Positions 25,216 to 35,743 of a stretch of 64,000 nucleotides of DNA are shown here, in pieces. The DNA comes from Roseiarcus sp035606915 (GTDB lineage Bacteria > Pseudomonadota > Alphaproteobacteria > Rhizobiales > Beijerinckiaceae). The DNA lies in the NCBI GenBank assembly GCA_035606915.1, contig DATNDU010000079.1:1-64000 (forward strand). Reading direction: 5' to 3'. The position numbers and the translations under genes are program-made. The notes below the pieces were generated by a model. That model did no database searches and was not told the DNA's origin. It saw nothing but the letters and a program-made list of their open reading frames with translations. Within the stretch, counting starts at the first letter, position 1; each line of letters begins with the position of its first letter.

Positions 25216-27959
25216 CGCGACAACCTTTCCAACAGGTCGCGGGCGTGCACCTGATCGGCCTTGTAGTTGCCGGTGAGCGCATACATCACGAGATTGACGC
25301 CGCCACGCAGCGCCATCTCGCGCTGGCGCGGGCCGCCGGGGATCAGCGGGTAAAGCGGCGCGCCATCCTCGCGCGCCGCCCAGGCGGCGGCGAGGTCATT
25401 GGAGGTGATGATGACCGGCGAGACGTTGTCGCCGGCGCGCGCCGGCCGGTTGACGCGGTCTTTCGGGTCGATCGGCGGCAGCGCCTCGATCCAGGTCTGG
25501 CCGTTCTCGGTGCGGCCGACGAAGCCGTTGAGCAGATAGAAGGTCTTGGTCACGACATGGTCGCGCGGCACCGGCTCCAGCACCGGAATGTCGACGCCCT
25601 TCAACAGCGTGCGCAGCCACAGCGTCTCCGGGCTCGGCGGCTCGCCGGGGCGCGAGGTCAAAGCGTCGCGGGTGTCGAAGATCACCGTGCCGCCGTTGCG
25701 CATGAAGGCGGCGATGCCAGACACGGCGGCCTGCGGCGGCTGCGGCCGGTTGGCGGCGATCGGCCAGTAGATCAGCGGATAGAAAGCAAGCTCGTCGCGC
25801 GCGGGATCGACCGCCACCGGCTCGGCGAGCGAGGCGGAGGTGCGCTGGTCGAGCGTGCGGGTCAGTTGTTCGAGGCCGAGGCGCGAGGTTTCGTCGACCT
25901 CGGCGTCGCCGGTCGCGACATAGGCGAGGCGCGTCGCCGTCGCCGCTTCGAGGTTGGAGATGGCGGCGGCGCGGGCTTGCGGCGCCGGGGCGAGCCACAA
26001 CAGCGCCAGCGCCAGCGGCGCGGCGGCCCCCCAGCGCAGCGACGAGCGGCGCAGGTTGAGGCTCGCCACCGCATCGACGAGGAAGCCGAGGAAGGCCAGC
26101 AGCAGCGCCCACGGCTTGAGGTCGCGCGGCGGCGCGATTTTGAGGCCGCCGGGGCGCGCCTTGAGGCCGCTGTAATCGGCCGCCTTCAGCGACGCCCCGT
26201 CGGCGAGCGCGTTGACGGCGTAGGCGCTTTCGGCGACCCCGTAGAAGCCCGGCGGATGCTCGGCGTCGGCGGCGTCGGCAAAGCCCGGCGGCAGCGGCTT
26301 AGCGGAGGCCGGCGGGGCCCCGAGCGCGCCGAAGCCGTCCAGCGTGCGCCACGGCGGCGCCGCCGTCTTGGCGGCGACCGTCGCGCCGGCGCCCGGCGCC
26401 GGGGCGGCGGCGCTGGCCTCCGCGACGATGCGCTTCAGCATGTCGACGAACAAGCCGCTGAGCGGCAGGTTCGACCAGGTGGTGTCGGCGGTGACGTGAA
26501 ACAGCACGATAAGCCCCTTGCCCCGCCGCACCGCCGTTACCAGCGGCGTGCCGTCGACGAGCCGCGCCCAGGTTTTATCCGGCAGGCCCTCGGTCGGCTC
26601 GGCCAGCACCTGCCGCGACACCGTCACCTCCTGCGGCGCCTTGAGGCCGACGAACGGGCTCGGCGGCTCGAATGCGGCGACATGCTTGGGCGTCTCCCAC
26701 GATAGCGCGCCGCCGAGCGTGCGACCGCCGCGCCGCAGCGCCACCGGCAGCAGGTCGTCGTCGGCCGCCGCCGTGCGCACGCCGGCGAAACGGATCAGCA
26801 CGCCGCCGGCCTCGACGAAAGCGGCAATCTTGTCGTGATCGGGGCCGGGGCCGATGTTCATGTCGGCGAGCGCCAGCGCCGAGGGCTGCTCGGCCAGCAG
26901 ATCGGCGATCGGATCGGCCGCCCCGGGCTTGGCCTCGCGCACATCGGCGAAGGGGGCGAGCGCGCGCGTGATGTAATAGGTCGGGGCGAGCAGCGGCTCG
27001 TGCAGTTCGGCGCCGGCGACGACGGCGACGCGGCGGCGCTTGGCGCGCTCGTCGACCAGCCAGACCGCGCCGGCGGCCGCCTCGCCGTCGATGGCGAGCC
27101 GGGAGATGTCGTTGCGCAGTTCCAACGGCAAAGCGAAGCGCGCCGTCGCCGTCGTCTTATCGCCGAAATCGAACGCCGCCGCGCCGATGCCGCGCCCGCG
27201 CGCATCATAGGCGCGCACCGTGCCGCGGGCGCGGCCGGAAGCGCCGGCGCGGGCGAGCGAGACGTCGAGCGCCGCCGGCAGGCTCTGCGCCCCGACCAGC
27301 GCCAGCGCCGTCTGCGGATCGGCGGCGACCTCAGCCGAATGGCTGGCGAGAAGGCGGGCGAAAGCCGGTTCCTGGCCGAAATCGAGGCCGTCGGCGATCC
27401 ACAACGTCTGCGCGTCGGGATGGGCGGCGAGGAAGCCGGCGACCGCCTTTTCGGCTGGCGCGCGCGGCGGCGCATAGGGGGCGGGCGTCAACGCCGCGAG
27501 CTTGGCCTGCACCGCCTCGCCCGCAGCGGCGACGATTTCTTCGGGGCCGCGCGACAGCGCGGCGAGCGCCACCGGACGGCCGGCGCGCGCGGCGCCTTCA
27601 GCCGCCTCGCTGGCGAGCGCGATGCGACTCTCCCAGGTCGGCGCCGCCGGCCAGCCGTCGTCGAGCACGATCAGCAGCGGGCCCTTGGCCGCGCCCGTCG
27701 CGCTCAGCGCCCGCCACACCGGCCCGGCCATCGCCAGGATCACCAGCGCGGCGATGGCGAGGCGCAGCAGCAGCAGCGGCCACGGCGTGCGGAACGCCGT
27801 CGTCTGCTTCGGCGCGAGGCCCAAAAGCAGGCGCACCGGCGGGAAGATCTGGCGGCGCGGGCGCGGCGGCGTGACCCGCAACAGCCAGTAAAGCCCAACG
27901 AGGCCGGCGAGCGCGGCGAGGGCGGCAGGCGCGACAAAGGCGAGCGGCAGGCCGAACAT
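25212..27959 (-). CDS. BatA/DUF4159 membrane protein
   Basis: The 915-residue protein begins with the BatA-type double-helix domain (MFGLPLAFVAPAALAALAGL, then VTPPRPRRQIFPPVRLLL), has a VWA-like part with VLDDGWPAAP where the MIDAS motif is degraded, a membrane pair near residue 640 to 690, and a C-terminal DUF4159 domain from about 700 (LAFYPLIYWPIAAN, FMRNGGTVIFDTRD, LLKGVDIPVLEPVP, GGVNLVMYALTGNYKADQVH). BatA-DUF4159 fusions stand with MoxR and DUF58 genes in Alphaproteobacteria. The start at 27959 follows the DUF58 stop by one base. Function is inferred only from the cluster. Confidence 0.87.
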   Translation of the reverse strand: MFGLPLAFVAPAALAALAGLVGLYWLLRVTPPRPRRQIFPPVRLLLGLAPKQTTAFRTPWPLLLLRLAIAALVILAMAGPVWRALSATGAAKGPLLIVLDDGWPAAPTWESRIALASEAAEGAARAGRPVALAALSRGPEEIVAAAGEAVQAKLAALTPAPYAPPRAPAEKAVAGFLAAHPDAQTLWIADGLDFGQEPAFARLLASHSAEVAADPQTALALVGAQSLPAALDVSLARAGASGRARGTVRAYDARGRGIGAAAFDFGDKTTATARFALPLELRNDISRLAIDGEAAAGAVWLVDERAKRRRVAVVAGAELHEPLLAPTYYITRALAPFADVREAKPGAADPIADLLAEQPSALALADMNIGPGPDHDKIAAFVEAGGVLIRFAGVRTAAADDDLLPVALRRGGRTLGGALSWETPKHVAAFEPPSPFVGLKAPQEVTVSRQVLAEPTEGLPDKTWARLVDGTPLVTAVRRGKGLIVLFHVTADTTWSNLPLSGLFVDMLKRIVAEASAAAPAPGAGATVAAKTAAPPWRTLDGFGALGAPPASAKPLPPGFADAADAEHPPGFYGVAESAYAVNALADGASLKAADYSGLKARPGGLKIAPPRDLKPWALLLAFLGFLVDAVASLNLRRSSLRWGAAAPLALALLWLAPAPQARAAAISNLEAATATRLAYVATGDAEVDETSRLGLEQLTRTLDQRTSASLAEPVAVDPARDELAFYPLIYWPIAANRPQPPQAAVSGIAAFMRNGGTVIFDTRDALTSRPGEPPSPETLWLRTLLKGVDIPVLEPVPRDHVVTKTFYLLNGFVGRTENGQTWIEALPPIDPKDRVNRPARAGDNVSPVIITSNDLAAAWAAREDGAPLYPLIPGGPRQREMALRGGVNLVMYALTGNYKADQVHARDLLERLSR

Positions 27960-27960
27960 C

Positions 27961-28841
27961 TCAGGCGACCGGCTCGGCGAGCCGCGCATGCAGCGTCAGC
28001 AGCGCGCTGGCGGCGGAAGCGTCGGTGCGATGGATCAGGAAGTCCCAGCCGCGCAAGCGCGCCGCCGCCTCGACCGCGCCGCGCTGGGCGGCAAGGCGCT
28101 CCTGGTAGCGGGCGCGGAAGTCCTCGGCGCGCGGCGCCCGCCAACGCGGCGCGCCGCTCATATCGAGGAAATCCGTATGGCCCTCAAACGGGAAAATCTC
28201 CTCGACGGGGTCGGCGATCATGACGACATGGCCCTCGGCGCCGGCGCCGCCGAGGGCTGAGAAGGCGGCGGCGACCTCGGCGGGGTTTGAGAGAAAATCG
28301 CCGATCAGCACCAGCTTGGCGCGCGCCGCGATGGCGCTCGCCGGCGGCAGCGGCGCGGGCTCGGGACCGGGGGCTGCGAGCATTTCGGCGAAGCGGTCGA
28401 TGACGTCGCGCGCCGCGATCGGCCGCGACAGGCCGATGAGGCCGACCCGCTCGCCGCCGCGCACCGCCAGATCGGCCAGCGCCAGCGTCAGCACCGCGGC
28501 GCGGTCGACCTTGGTTTGCTGCGCGAGATCGGAGCGGAAATTCATCGTCTCGGAGCGGTCGAACCACAACCACAGCGTCTGCGCCGCCTCCCATTCGCGC
28601 TCTCGCACGAAGGCCTGCGCGCCGCGCGCCGAGCGCCGCCAGTCGATGCGATTGGCCGGCTCGCCCGAGGCGAAGGGGCGGAACTGCCAGAAATTCTCGC
28701 CGGGACCGGCGCGCCGGCGCCCGTGCACGCCGTGCATGAGACTGTGGGAGAGCCGCCGCGCCGCCACCACAAGGTCGGGCAGGCGTCGGCTGAGTTCGGC
28801 CGCCTGTTCTCGGGGCGCGACGTGAGCGGTTGCGGCCACGT

Positions 28842-28845
<4 letters not shown>
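27961..28845 (-). CDS. DUF58 domain protein
   Basis: The 294-residue protein shows the DUF58 block GPGENFWQFRPFASGEPANR then IDWRRSARGAQAFVRE near residue 50 to 85, and a VWA-like fold with WLWFDRSETMNF (DxSxx) near 95. DUF58 proteins work with MoxR ATPases. Its ATG overlaps the stop of the MoxR gene by 4 bases. There is no signal peptide or membrane helix. It is likely the bridge between the ATPase and the membrane proteins. Confidence 0.9.
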
Positions 28846-29837
<992 letters not shown>

Positions 29838-29964
29838 TCGTGTCTCCTGGCGGGCGTCCGCGCGGGATTATCGCGAAACTGTTTTCTAATTCGCCTTCCC
29901 CGCCCTAGATAGGCGATAGCGCGGGCCTGTCGAGCAGGCTTTGGCGCGCAATCGACGCGAGAAT

Positions 29965-30555
29965 ATGGCGGCATCATCGCAAAACGGAAAGAAATCGCCG
30001 GAGCAGGCGCTGGCCGGCCTCAGCGAGGCGCAAGCCTCGGCCAAGCGCGGCCCGGCGCCTGTGCATCTATGGAACCCGCCGTTCTGCGGCGACATCGACA
30101 TGCGCATCGCCGCCGACGGAACGTGGCATTACCTCGGCTCGCCGATCGGCCGTCTGCCGCTGGTCAAGCTGTTCTCCTCGATCCTGCGCAAGGACCCCGA
30201 GCGCTACGTGCTGGTGACGCCGGTCGAGCGCGTCGGCATCCACGTCGACGACGCGCCGTTCCTGGCGGTGGAGATGCGCGTCGAGGCCGGGCGGATCGGC
30301 TTTCGCACCCAGGTCGAGGATTTCGTCTGGGCCGGCGGCGAGCATCCGCTGCGCTTCGAGGCAGGCGCCGCCGAGGGGGTCAAGCCCTATGTGCGCATCC
30401 GCGGCGATCTCTGGGCGCTGGTCAAGCGGTCGCTGTTCTACGATCTCGTCGAACTCGGCGTCGTCGAGCCGCATGCCGGCGAGGACTGGTTCGGCGTGCG
30501 CTCTAAAGGCGTGTTCTTCCCGATGCGGCCGGCGCGCGAGATCGAGGGGCTGTGA
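29965..30555 (+). CDS. DUF1285 protein
   Basis: The 196-residue protein contains the DUF1285 signature GDIDMRIAADGTWHYLGSPI and then RLPLVKLFSSILRKDPERYV, and later VERVGIHVDDAPFLAVEM. It is a soluble beta-rich domain of unknown function, always near the MoxR cluster in this order of bacteria. I use ATG 29965; the frame is open to TTG 29941. The start region is shared with the divergent MoxR gene (127 bases). Confidence 0.88.
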   Translation: MAASSQNGKKSPEQALAGLSEAQASAKRGPAPVHLWNPPFCGDIDMRIAADGTWHYLGSPIGRLPLVKLFSSILRKDPERYVLVTPVERVGIHVDDAPFLAVEMRVEAGRIGFRTQVEDFVWAGGEHPLRFEAGAAEGVKPYVRIRGDLWALVKRSLFYDLVELGVVEPHAGEDWFGVRSKGVFFPMRPAREIEGL

Positions 30556-30719
30556 ACGGCGCCGATCGTCTTGGCGGGGCTTGCCGCGGCGATCTGAGCC
30601 GTGGCGCGCCGGGCCGAGGCGAGGTAAGGGCGATGGGACATGACGCCGACCTCTGCGAGCCGCCCGCCGAAACAAATGCCCGGGACAAGCCCGGCCGAGA
30701 CGGCCGCCGGCGGGCGCCG

Positions 30720-31349
30720 ATGATTCCGCGCGACCGCGAAACCTTCCGAGCGCTGGCGCGCGCCAAACTCGACGCCGAGGCGCCGCCAGAGGCCCTCTCG
30801 CCCGACCTCGGCGGCGGCGATTTCGCGCTCAACGGCGGCCCGCCGGCGCAGCTTGCGCTGGCCCGCCGCGCCGCTGTGCTCGCCCCCATCGTCGCCCGCC
30901 CCGATGGCCTCACCATGCTGCTGACGCAGCGCGCTGCAAACCTGCGCGCCCATTCCGGCCAGGTCGCCTTTCCCGGCGGCAAGATCGAACCCGGCGAGAC
31001 CGCGCTGGAGACCGCGCTGCGCGAAGCGCACGAAGAGATTGGCCTCGAAGCGCGCTTCGTCGAACCGCTCGGCTGGCTCGATCCCTATCTCACCGGCACC
31101 GGCTTTCGCATCGCGCCGCTGGTGGCGCTGGTCGAGCCGGGCTTTGCGCTGACCCTCAATCCCGATGAGGTCGAGGCCGCCTTCGAGACGCCGCTCGCCT
31201 TCCTGATGGACGAGGCCAACCACGCCATCCACGAGCGAGAATGGGCCGGCAAGATGCGGCGCTTCTACGCCATGCCCTATCACGACCGCTATATCTGGGG
31301 CGCGACCGCCGGTATGTTGCGCAATCTCTGGGAAAGGCTGGAACGCTGA
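30720..31349 (+). CDS. NUDIX hydrolase, CoA pyrophosphatase type
   Basis: The 209-residue protein (from ATG 30720) has the complete Nudix box GGKIEPGETALETALREAHE followed by EIGL at residues 86 to 110, preceded by RAHSGQVAFPGG, which is the UPF0035/NudL extension found in CoA pyrophosphatases. It would cleave CoA or related nucleotides with Mg2+. The frame is open back to a GTG at 30552 that overlaps the DUF1285 stop, and an ATG at 30633 has GAGG upstream; the shorter form fits the family length, so I prefer it. It overlaps the next gene by TGATG. Confidence 0.87.
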   Translation: MIPRDRETFRALARAKLDAEAPPEALSPDLGGGDFALNGGPPAQLALARRAAVLAPIVARPDGLTMLLTQRAANLRAHSGQVAFPGGKIEPGETALETALREAHEEIGLEARFVEPLGWLDPYLTGTGFRIAPLVALVEPGFALTLNPDEVEAAFETPLAFLMDEANHAIHEREWAGKMRRFYAMPYHDRYIWGATAGMLRNLWERLER

Positions 31350-31609
31350 TGCTGCGCACAGTGTTCGAAACGGTGGGGCTGTTCCTGCTGCCGTTCGTGG
31401 CCTTCGCCGTCTATCTGCTGCTGCGCGCCCGCTTTCCGCTCGCCACCGAGCATTGGACGCGCGGGCGGCTGAGCTGGCTGGCGATTGCGGGTCTGGCGGC
31501 GGCCGCCAGCGGCCTGATGGCCGCGAACCTGTTCGCGCCGCGCGGCCACGGCCGCTACCTACCGGCGCATCTCGAACAAGGCGTCATCGTGCCGGGACGC
31601 TTCGAATGA
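31349..31609 (+). CDS. Small membrane protein (DUF6111-like)
   Basis: The 86-residue protein has two predicted membrane helices, FETVGLFLLPFVAFAVYLLL near the N-terminus and WLAIAGLAAAASGLMAANLF near residue 45 to 65, and ends in GRYLPAHLEQGVIVPGRFE. Small proteins of this plan stand between the NUDIX and CCA-transferase genes in Hyphomicrobiales. Function is unknown. It overlaps both neighbours by 1 to 4 bases, so translation is coupled. Confidence 0.82.
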   Translation: MLRTVFETVGLFLLPFVAFAVYLLLRARFPLATEHWTRGRLSWLAIAGLAAAASGLMAANLFAPRGHGRYLPAHLEQGVIVPGRFE

Positions 31610-32865
31610 AGCTGGCGCTCGTCGATGGCCGGCTCGCCAACCTCGGCGCGCTGAAGGCGCCGGCGCTGGCGCGGGCGTTGGCGCTGCTCAACGCCGGCGG
31701 CGAGGAGGCGCGGCTCGTCGGCGGCGCGGTGCGCGATCTGCTGCTCGGCCTGCCGCCCGGCGATTTCGACCTCGCCACCACCGCGACGCCCGAGGTCGTG
31801 ATGGCGCGCGCCAAGGCGGCGGGAATCGATGTCGTCCCGACCGGCCTCGCGCATGGCACGGTGACGCTGATCCTCGACGGCCGGCCGATCGAGACCACGA
31901 GCCTGCGCGAGGATGTGGAGACCGACGGCCGCCACGCCAAGGTGCGCTTCGGCCGCGATTTCGCCGCCGACGCGCGCCGGCGCGATTTCACCCTCAACGC
32001 CCTGTCGCTCGACGCCGAGGGCCGGGTGCGCGACGACGTCGGCGGGCTCGCCGATCTCGCGGCGGGCCGCGTGCGCTTCATCGGCGACCCCCGCCAGCGC
32101 ATTCGCGAGGATTATCTGCGCATCCTGCGCTTCCTGCGCTTTTCGGCGCGATTCGGCGACGGCGAGCTGGATCCCGCGGGCTTTGCCGCCGCCATCGCCG
32201 AGCGGGGGGGACTGACGTCGCTTTCGGCGGAGCGGGTGCGCGCGGAAATCATGAAAATCCTGGTCGCGACCCACGGCCCCTCGGCGCTGGCGCAAGCGGA
32301 CGGCGCGGGACTCGTGGCGCCGCTGATCGGCGGCGTGGCGCGGCCGGCGCGGCTGGCGCGCCTGGCGGCTATAGAAGCGGCGCGGGCGGGCGGCCCCGAC
32401 GCGCTGCTGCGCCTGGCGGGGCTGGCGGTCGCGGTGCGCGAGGACGCCGAGCGGCTGCGCGAGCGGCTGCGACTATCGAACGCCGAGAGCGACCGGCTCG
32501 ACCTCGCCGCGCGCGGGCTTGAGGCCCTGCATGGCGCGACGGCGCCGCCGCCGCCCGGCGATCTGCGCGTGCTCTTATTCGAGCGCGGCCGGACGGGTTC
32601 GCTTGACTCTGCGAGCCTCGCCCATGCCGAGAGCGGCGCGGCAACGGCGGACCCGCGTTGGCTGTCGGCCTATCGCTTCCTTGCCGACACGCCGCCGCCG
32701 CGCTTGCCGTTTTCCGGCGCCGACCTCCTCGCGCGCGGGATGGCGCCGGGGCGCGGCGTCGGGGAGGCGCTGAAGACGTTGCAGGCGAATTGGATTCGCG
32801 CCGGCTTCCCGCGCGACCCCAAGATCCTGGCGCGGCTGCTGGCCGAGGCGCTGGCGCAATCTTGA
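31606..32865 (+). CDS. CCA tRNA nucleotidyltransferase
   Basis: The 419-residue protein is a class II poly(A) polymerase/CCA-adding enzyme. The head domain has LVGGAVRDLLLGLPPGDFDL with the catalytic DxD, then RRRDFTLNALSLDAEG and RIREDYLRILRFLRFSARFG. The enzyme adds or repairs the 3' CCA of tRNAs. It shares 4 bases with the preceding gene and ends 45 bases before tRNA-Ser. The C-terminal part is Ala/Arg-rich, as in other alphaproteobacterial members. Confidence 0.93.
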   Translation: MKLALVDGRLANLGALKAPALARALALLNAGGEEARLVGGAVRDLLLGLPPGDFDLATTATPEVVMARAKAAGIDVVPTGLAHGTVTLILDGRPIETTSLREDVETDGRHAKVRFGRDFAADARRRDFTLNALSLDAEGRVRDDVGGLADLAAGRVRFIGDPRQRIREDYLRILRFLRFSARFGDGELDPAGFAAAIAERGGLTSLSAERVRAEIMKILVATHGPSALAQADGAGLVAPLIGGVARPARLARLAAIEAARAGGPDALLRLAGLAVAVREDAERLRERLRLSNAESDRLDLAARGLEALHGATAPPPPGDLRVLLFERGRTGSLDSASLAHAESGAATADPRWLSAYRFLADTPPPRLPFSGADLLARGMAPGRGVGEALKTLQANWIRAGFPRDPKILARLLAEALAQS

Positions 32866-32910
32866 AGGGCTTGCGCCCGGCGTTGCGCGGGTGATATGCG
32901 CGCGGTTCGC

Positions 32911-33000
32911 GGAGGGGTGGCCGAGCGGCTGAAGGCGCACGCCTGGAAAGTGTGTATGCGGGAAACCGTATCGCGGGTTCGAATCCCGCCTCCTCCGCCA
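32911..33000 (+). tRNA. tRNA-Ser (anticodon GGA)
   Basis: The 90-base sequence folds as a type II tRNA. The acceptor stem is GGAGGGG with CTCCTCC, one G-T pair included; the anticodon GGA lies at 32945 to 32947 in the loop CTGGAAA; there is a long variable arm (near 32951 to 32970), a T-loop GGGTTCGAATCCC, and an encoded CCA end. The DNA right of it is rich in mobile-element debris, so it may have served as an integration site. Confidence 0.95.
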
Positions 33001-33037
33001 CCGACTAACGTATCGATATATAGTCGCATTTAAGCTG

Positions 33038-33367
33038 TTACCGGCTGTCGGTGCGTTCGACGCCGTTCGCCTGCAATTTGGCCTGCACTACGTTCACCGT
33101 GTGCGTTCGGCCATGCCACTCGCGCACGAGGCGCGCGCCGGACCTCACTTTCGGCGGCGCCGGCGCCGTGATGTGGCCCTCGCTCTCGAATTCCCCCGCC
33201 AACTCCGCCAGGCGTCGCTCGACGGCCTGTGGCAGACCGCCGAAGACGTTGTCCTGGATGCGGCAAGCGATCATGCGCGTCATCTGGTCGCGACTCAGCC
33301 TCGGCGCGTCGCGGCGAAGGAGCCGGCGCCATTCCACGCGAAGCTCTGGCAAGCCAAGCGTCGCCAA
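33038..33367 (-). pseudogene. DUF2924 protein, 3'-truncated
   Basis: The frame holds the DUF2924 plan LGLPELRVEWRRLLRRDAPR, MIACRIQDNVFGG and VRSGARLVREWHGRTHTVNV. In complete members the chain goes on for about 30 residues with a GxxYxSLSxIAR...WSGPxFFG part, which is absent: after THTVNVV it runs into 17 unrelated residues and a stop. The start is unclear; TTG 33367 is one choice and the frame is open further left. DUF2924 genes are typical of phage and integrative elements beside recombinases. The break lies 40 to 100 bases from tRNA-Ser, as expected for an eroded element end. Confidence 0.65.
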
Positions 33368-33489
33368 CTCGGCGAGCTGTGCTGAGACACTTCGGTTATC
33401 GAAAGCTGCGGCCGGCTCCTCGCCCGTAGAGCTGGCTTCCCGCGGGGCGTCTTCGCTTTGCGACTCCGGCGCCAGCTTTCCGGGCGCAG

Positions 33490-34851
33490 TCGTCCGATAA
33501 ACGATAGCGAGATTCGTGGACCCTCAAGGCGGCGCTCCTCGAGGCTGACCGCGATCTTCAAGGAGGCGAAAAGTTCGACGACAGCGTCGAAGCAACCGCG
33601 AGGCAGTCCGACATGTCGAGAGGTCAGCTCCGCGCAGGCGATTATTCGGGGAATAGCGAACGTCGGCCGACGCATCGCCTGCGCGGCATAGAATTCTGGA
33701 TTTTGGAACGCCGCGATTCTCAGAAGACGAGCTAGCAAGGCAGGCGGAACGCCCTCGCGAGGAACGTAGATCTCGTCGGCGCGAACAACCGTGATCGATT
33801 CTGGAAGTTGTCCCTCGATAGCGGGTTGTGGGCGGCGACGGGAGGGAGGCGCAAGCCACGGCTCCTCATCGTCATCGTTCAGCGGAATCCGGACCGGAAG
33901 CAATTTTCCGGACACGATGGCCTCGCGGACCAGTTCATCGGTCCTATCAGCGGATATCGTATCCACCGCCGCCAGGAACGCCCACTGATCTGGATGCGGC
34001 GCGAACGCGTCGTCGGCGAAAACGCTGTTGCCTACTGATCGAGCCCTGCCCTGAAGCGGGAGGGCGATCAGGTTTCCGAAGCCTCGCGATGGCAACGTAT
34101 CCTGGCTCGGAAAGAATCGATCGTAGGATTTAAAGCCAATGTCCGGCAGGCGCTCCATGGTCTGCGAAATCAGGTAGGCGTCGAGACGCCTCGCGGACGC
34201 CGCCGGCACAGCATTTGCGAAGAAGATCCACGCGTGCGCCTCGTTCCCGGAGCGGGATCGCTCGACGGCGGCGGGGATCTGATTTCGACGACAGGTCTCC
34301 ACATAAGCCAAGACATCTCGGCGCCATTCTCCCTCGTCGAAATCAGCCGCGAGAAACCAGCATGTGTGGTCGGGCAGTAGCGGGTAGACGCCCATGACGT
34401 AGGGCGAACTGTCCTGCCCTGCTCCTGGCAGATGGCGCTCGATGGCCGCGTCATCCACCGCGATGAACGCTTGATGGAGACAGGCCGAGCATTTGACTTT
34501 GGTTTATCGCAAATCCCACGTCGCCATTCATTGGCGCAGGCGGGCGAATAGCCGCTGCGACCTGACTTCGAATTCTCCCAACGAAGCGGGAAGACGTCGG
34601 CGCGACCGCGGAAGAGGCTTCGGAAAAAGGGCTATCCTGGCATAGGGAGGTGAATGGTTATCCACCCGCGGCTCTGCCGCGTCAGGCGCCTCCGGATCGG
34701 CGCATCGCGGCGTATCGTGGGTTTCAGCCGCGGCCCGCAACGCGTCGATTTTTGCGACGATGGACGCTCGCTCCTTGCCAACCGCTGCAAGGCGATCGAG
34801 GAGCGATGCGAGCCTTTCCTCGTCAGTCGCGATTTTCGGCCCAATAGCCAT
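33490..34851 (-). pseudogene. TOTE-type archaeo-eukaryotic primase, frameshifted and truncated
   Basis: Three consecutive frames together give one protein. It starts at 34851 with a coiled-coil (ATDEERLASLLDRLAAVGKE), reaches YARIALF and then needs a +1 shift in the AAAAA run at 34624 to 34628 to continue as RSLFRGRADVFPLRWEN and SGYSPACANEWRRGICDK. A second shift near 34500 leads to KVKCSACLHQAFIAVDDAAI and the primase core: LAADFDEGEW (catalytic D-x-D), VERSRSGNEAHAWIFF, SYDRFFPSQDTLPSRGFGNL and IALPLQGRAR. In the family a helicase follows after the GxLRPEQ segment; here the similarity stops at FIGRLRPE. The family belongs to conflict (defence) systems on mobile DNA. This copy cannot be functional. 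Confidence 0.75.
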
Positions 34852-35743
34852 GCGCCGGTGTTTACCGCATCAGCGCATCGCGCGACATGCGCCGGCAAGG
34901 AAATTCGCGCGAATACAACTGACCACGAGGACGGCAGAGAGAAACCGCATTCGGTTCCTGGGCCGCCTCGGGCGCCGAGGCGTCCTCGCATTCTGCTGAT
35001 TTTTCTGAAGCAGTCGTCGCCAAGGTTAGGATGTCAATCGGATCGAACGTGTGGCACGGAATCATCCGAGGCGACATATCTCTATCGCTTCAGTTGGTTG
35101 TAGCCTCTTCGACCCGCCGGCTTCTGCAACGCAGCGTCGAGCCGCAATCCCGACAGCTTCTCCCGCTCCTGCGCGCTCAGCCGAACCACGTACTTCTTGA
35201 CGGAAACCTCTTTCCCGGCCACGAATCACCTCCCGCGCTGCTGAGACGCGAAAGAGATTCAGAACTCGCCGTCAAAAGCAATGACGACAACCACTAGTGC
35301 TGCGCATAGCCACATAGATGTTGATATCCATGTCCAACCGCTACCACTCGCGCGCCCTGCGCCGTCAGAATGGCCGCGGCTGCGCGCTTACGCTCAACTC
35401 GGCCATCTCGGGTACTCCTGTCTGAGAGGGTTGGCTTCGACAACCAAATCTTCTCAGGCAGGGGCAACCTCACGCCAGCCCCGTGACTGGCAAACCGCGG
35501 CGGCGGTTTAGTTCAATCACAATTTCCCCGCCCCGACTCCCCCCTGCGCCCGGAAATCTGCCTCGGCTACCTTCGGAAGACGGAAACTCCGACTAGAGTT
35601 GGCTAGCGTTGGCGCGCCGATTCATGGCTTACCTCCCCAGTCGATACGAACTCGCCTTGGCCGAAAGCAAGCGGTGTCAAACGCGGAGGATTCTGGGCTC
35701 CGTGATGGGCGGACGCCTCTCGCGTCGCCCTACCGCCTGCACG
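34852..35743. other. Gene-poor mobile-element scar region
   Basis: About 890 bases between the TOTE remnant and the SMP-30 gene. Apart from the IS630 fragment listed separately I see only short frames without family likeness. Codon bias and base content are mixed, as expected for stacked remnants. Confidence 0.4.
35082..35222 (-). pseudogene. IS630-type transposase, N-terminal fragment
   Basis: A short frame starting with GTG reads VAGKEVSVKKYVVRLSAQER then EKLSG. This is close to the N-terminus of IS630-family transposases (xxKKYVVRLSAEEREQLExL). After about 25 residues the likeness is lost and a stop follows 20 codons later. The DDE catalytic part is absent. It is a relic, not an active element. 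Confidence 0.5.

Noticed and set aside
33000..33037. Attachment site at the tRNA 3' end
   Set aside because: No second copy of the tRNA tail was recognised in the window, so a site cannot be called.
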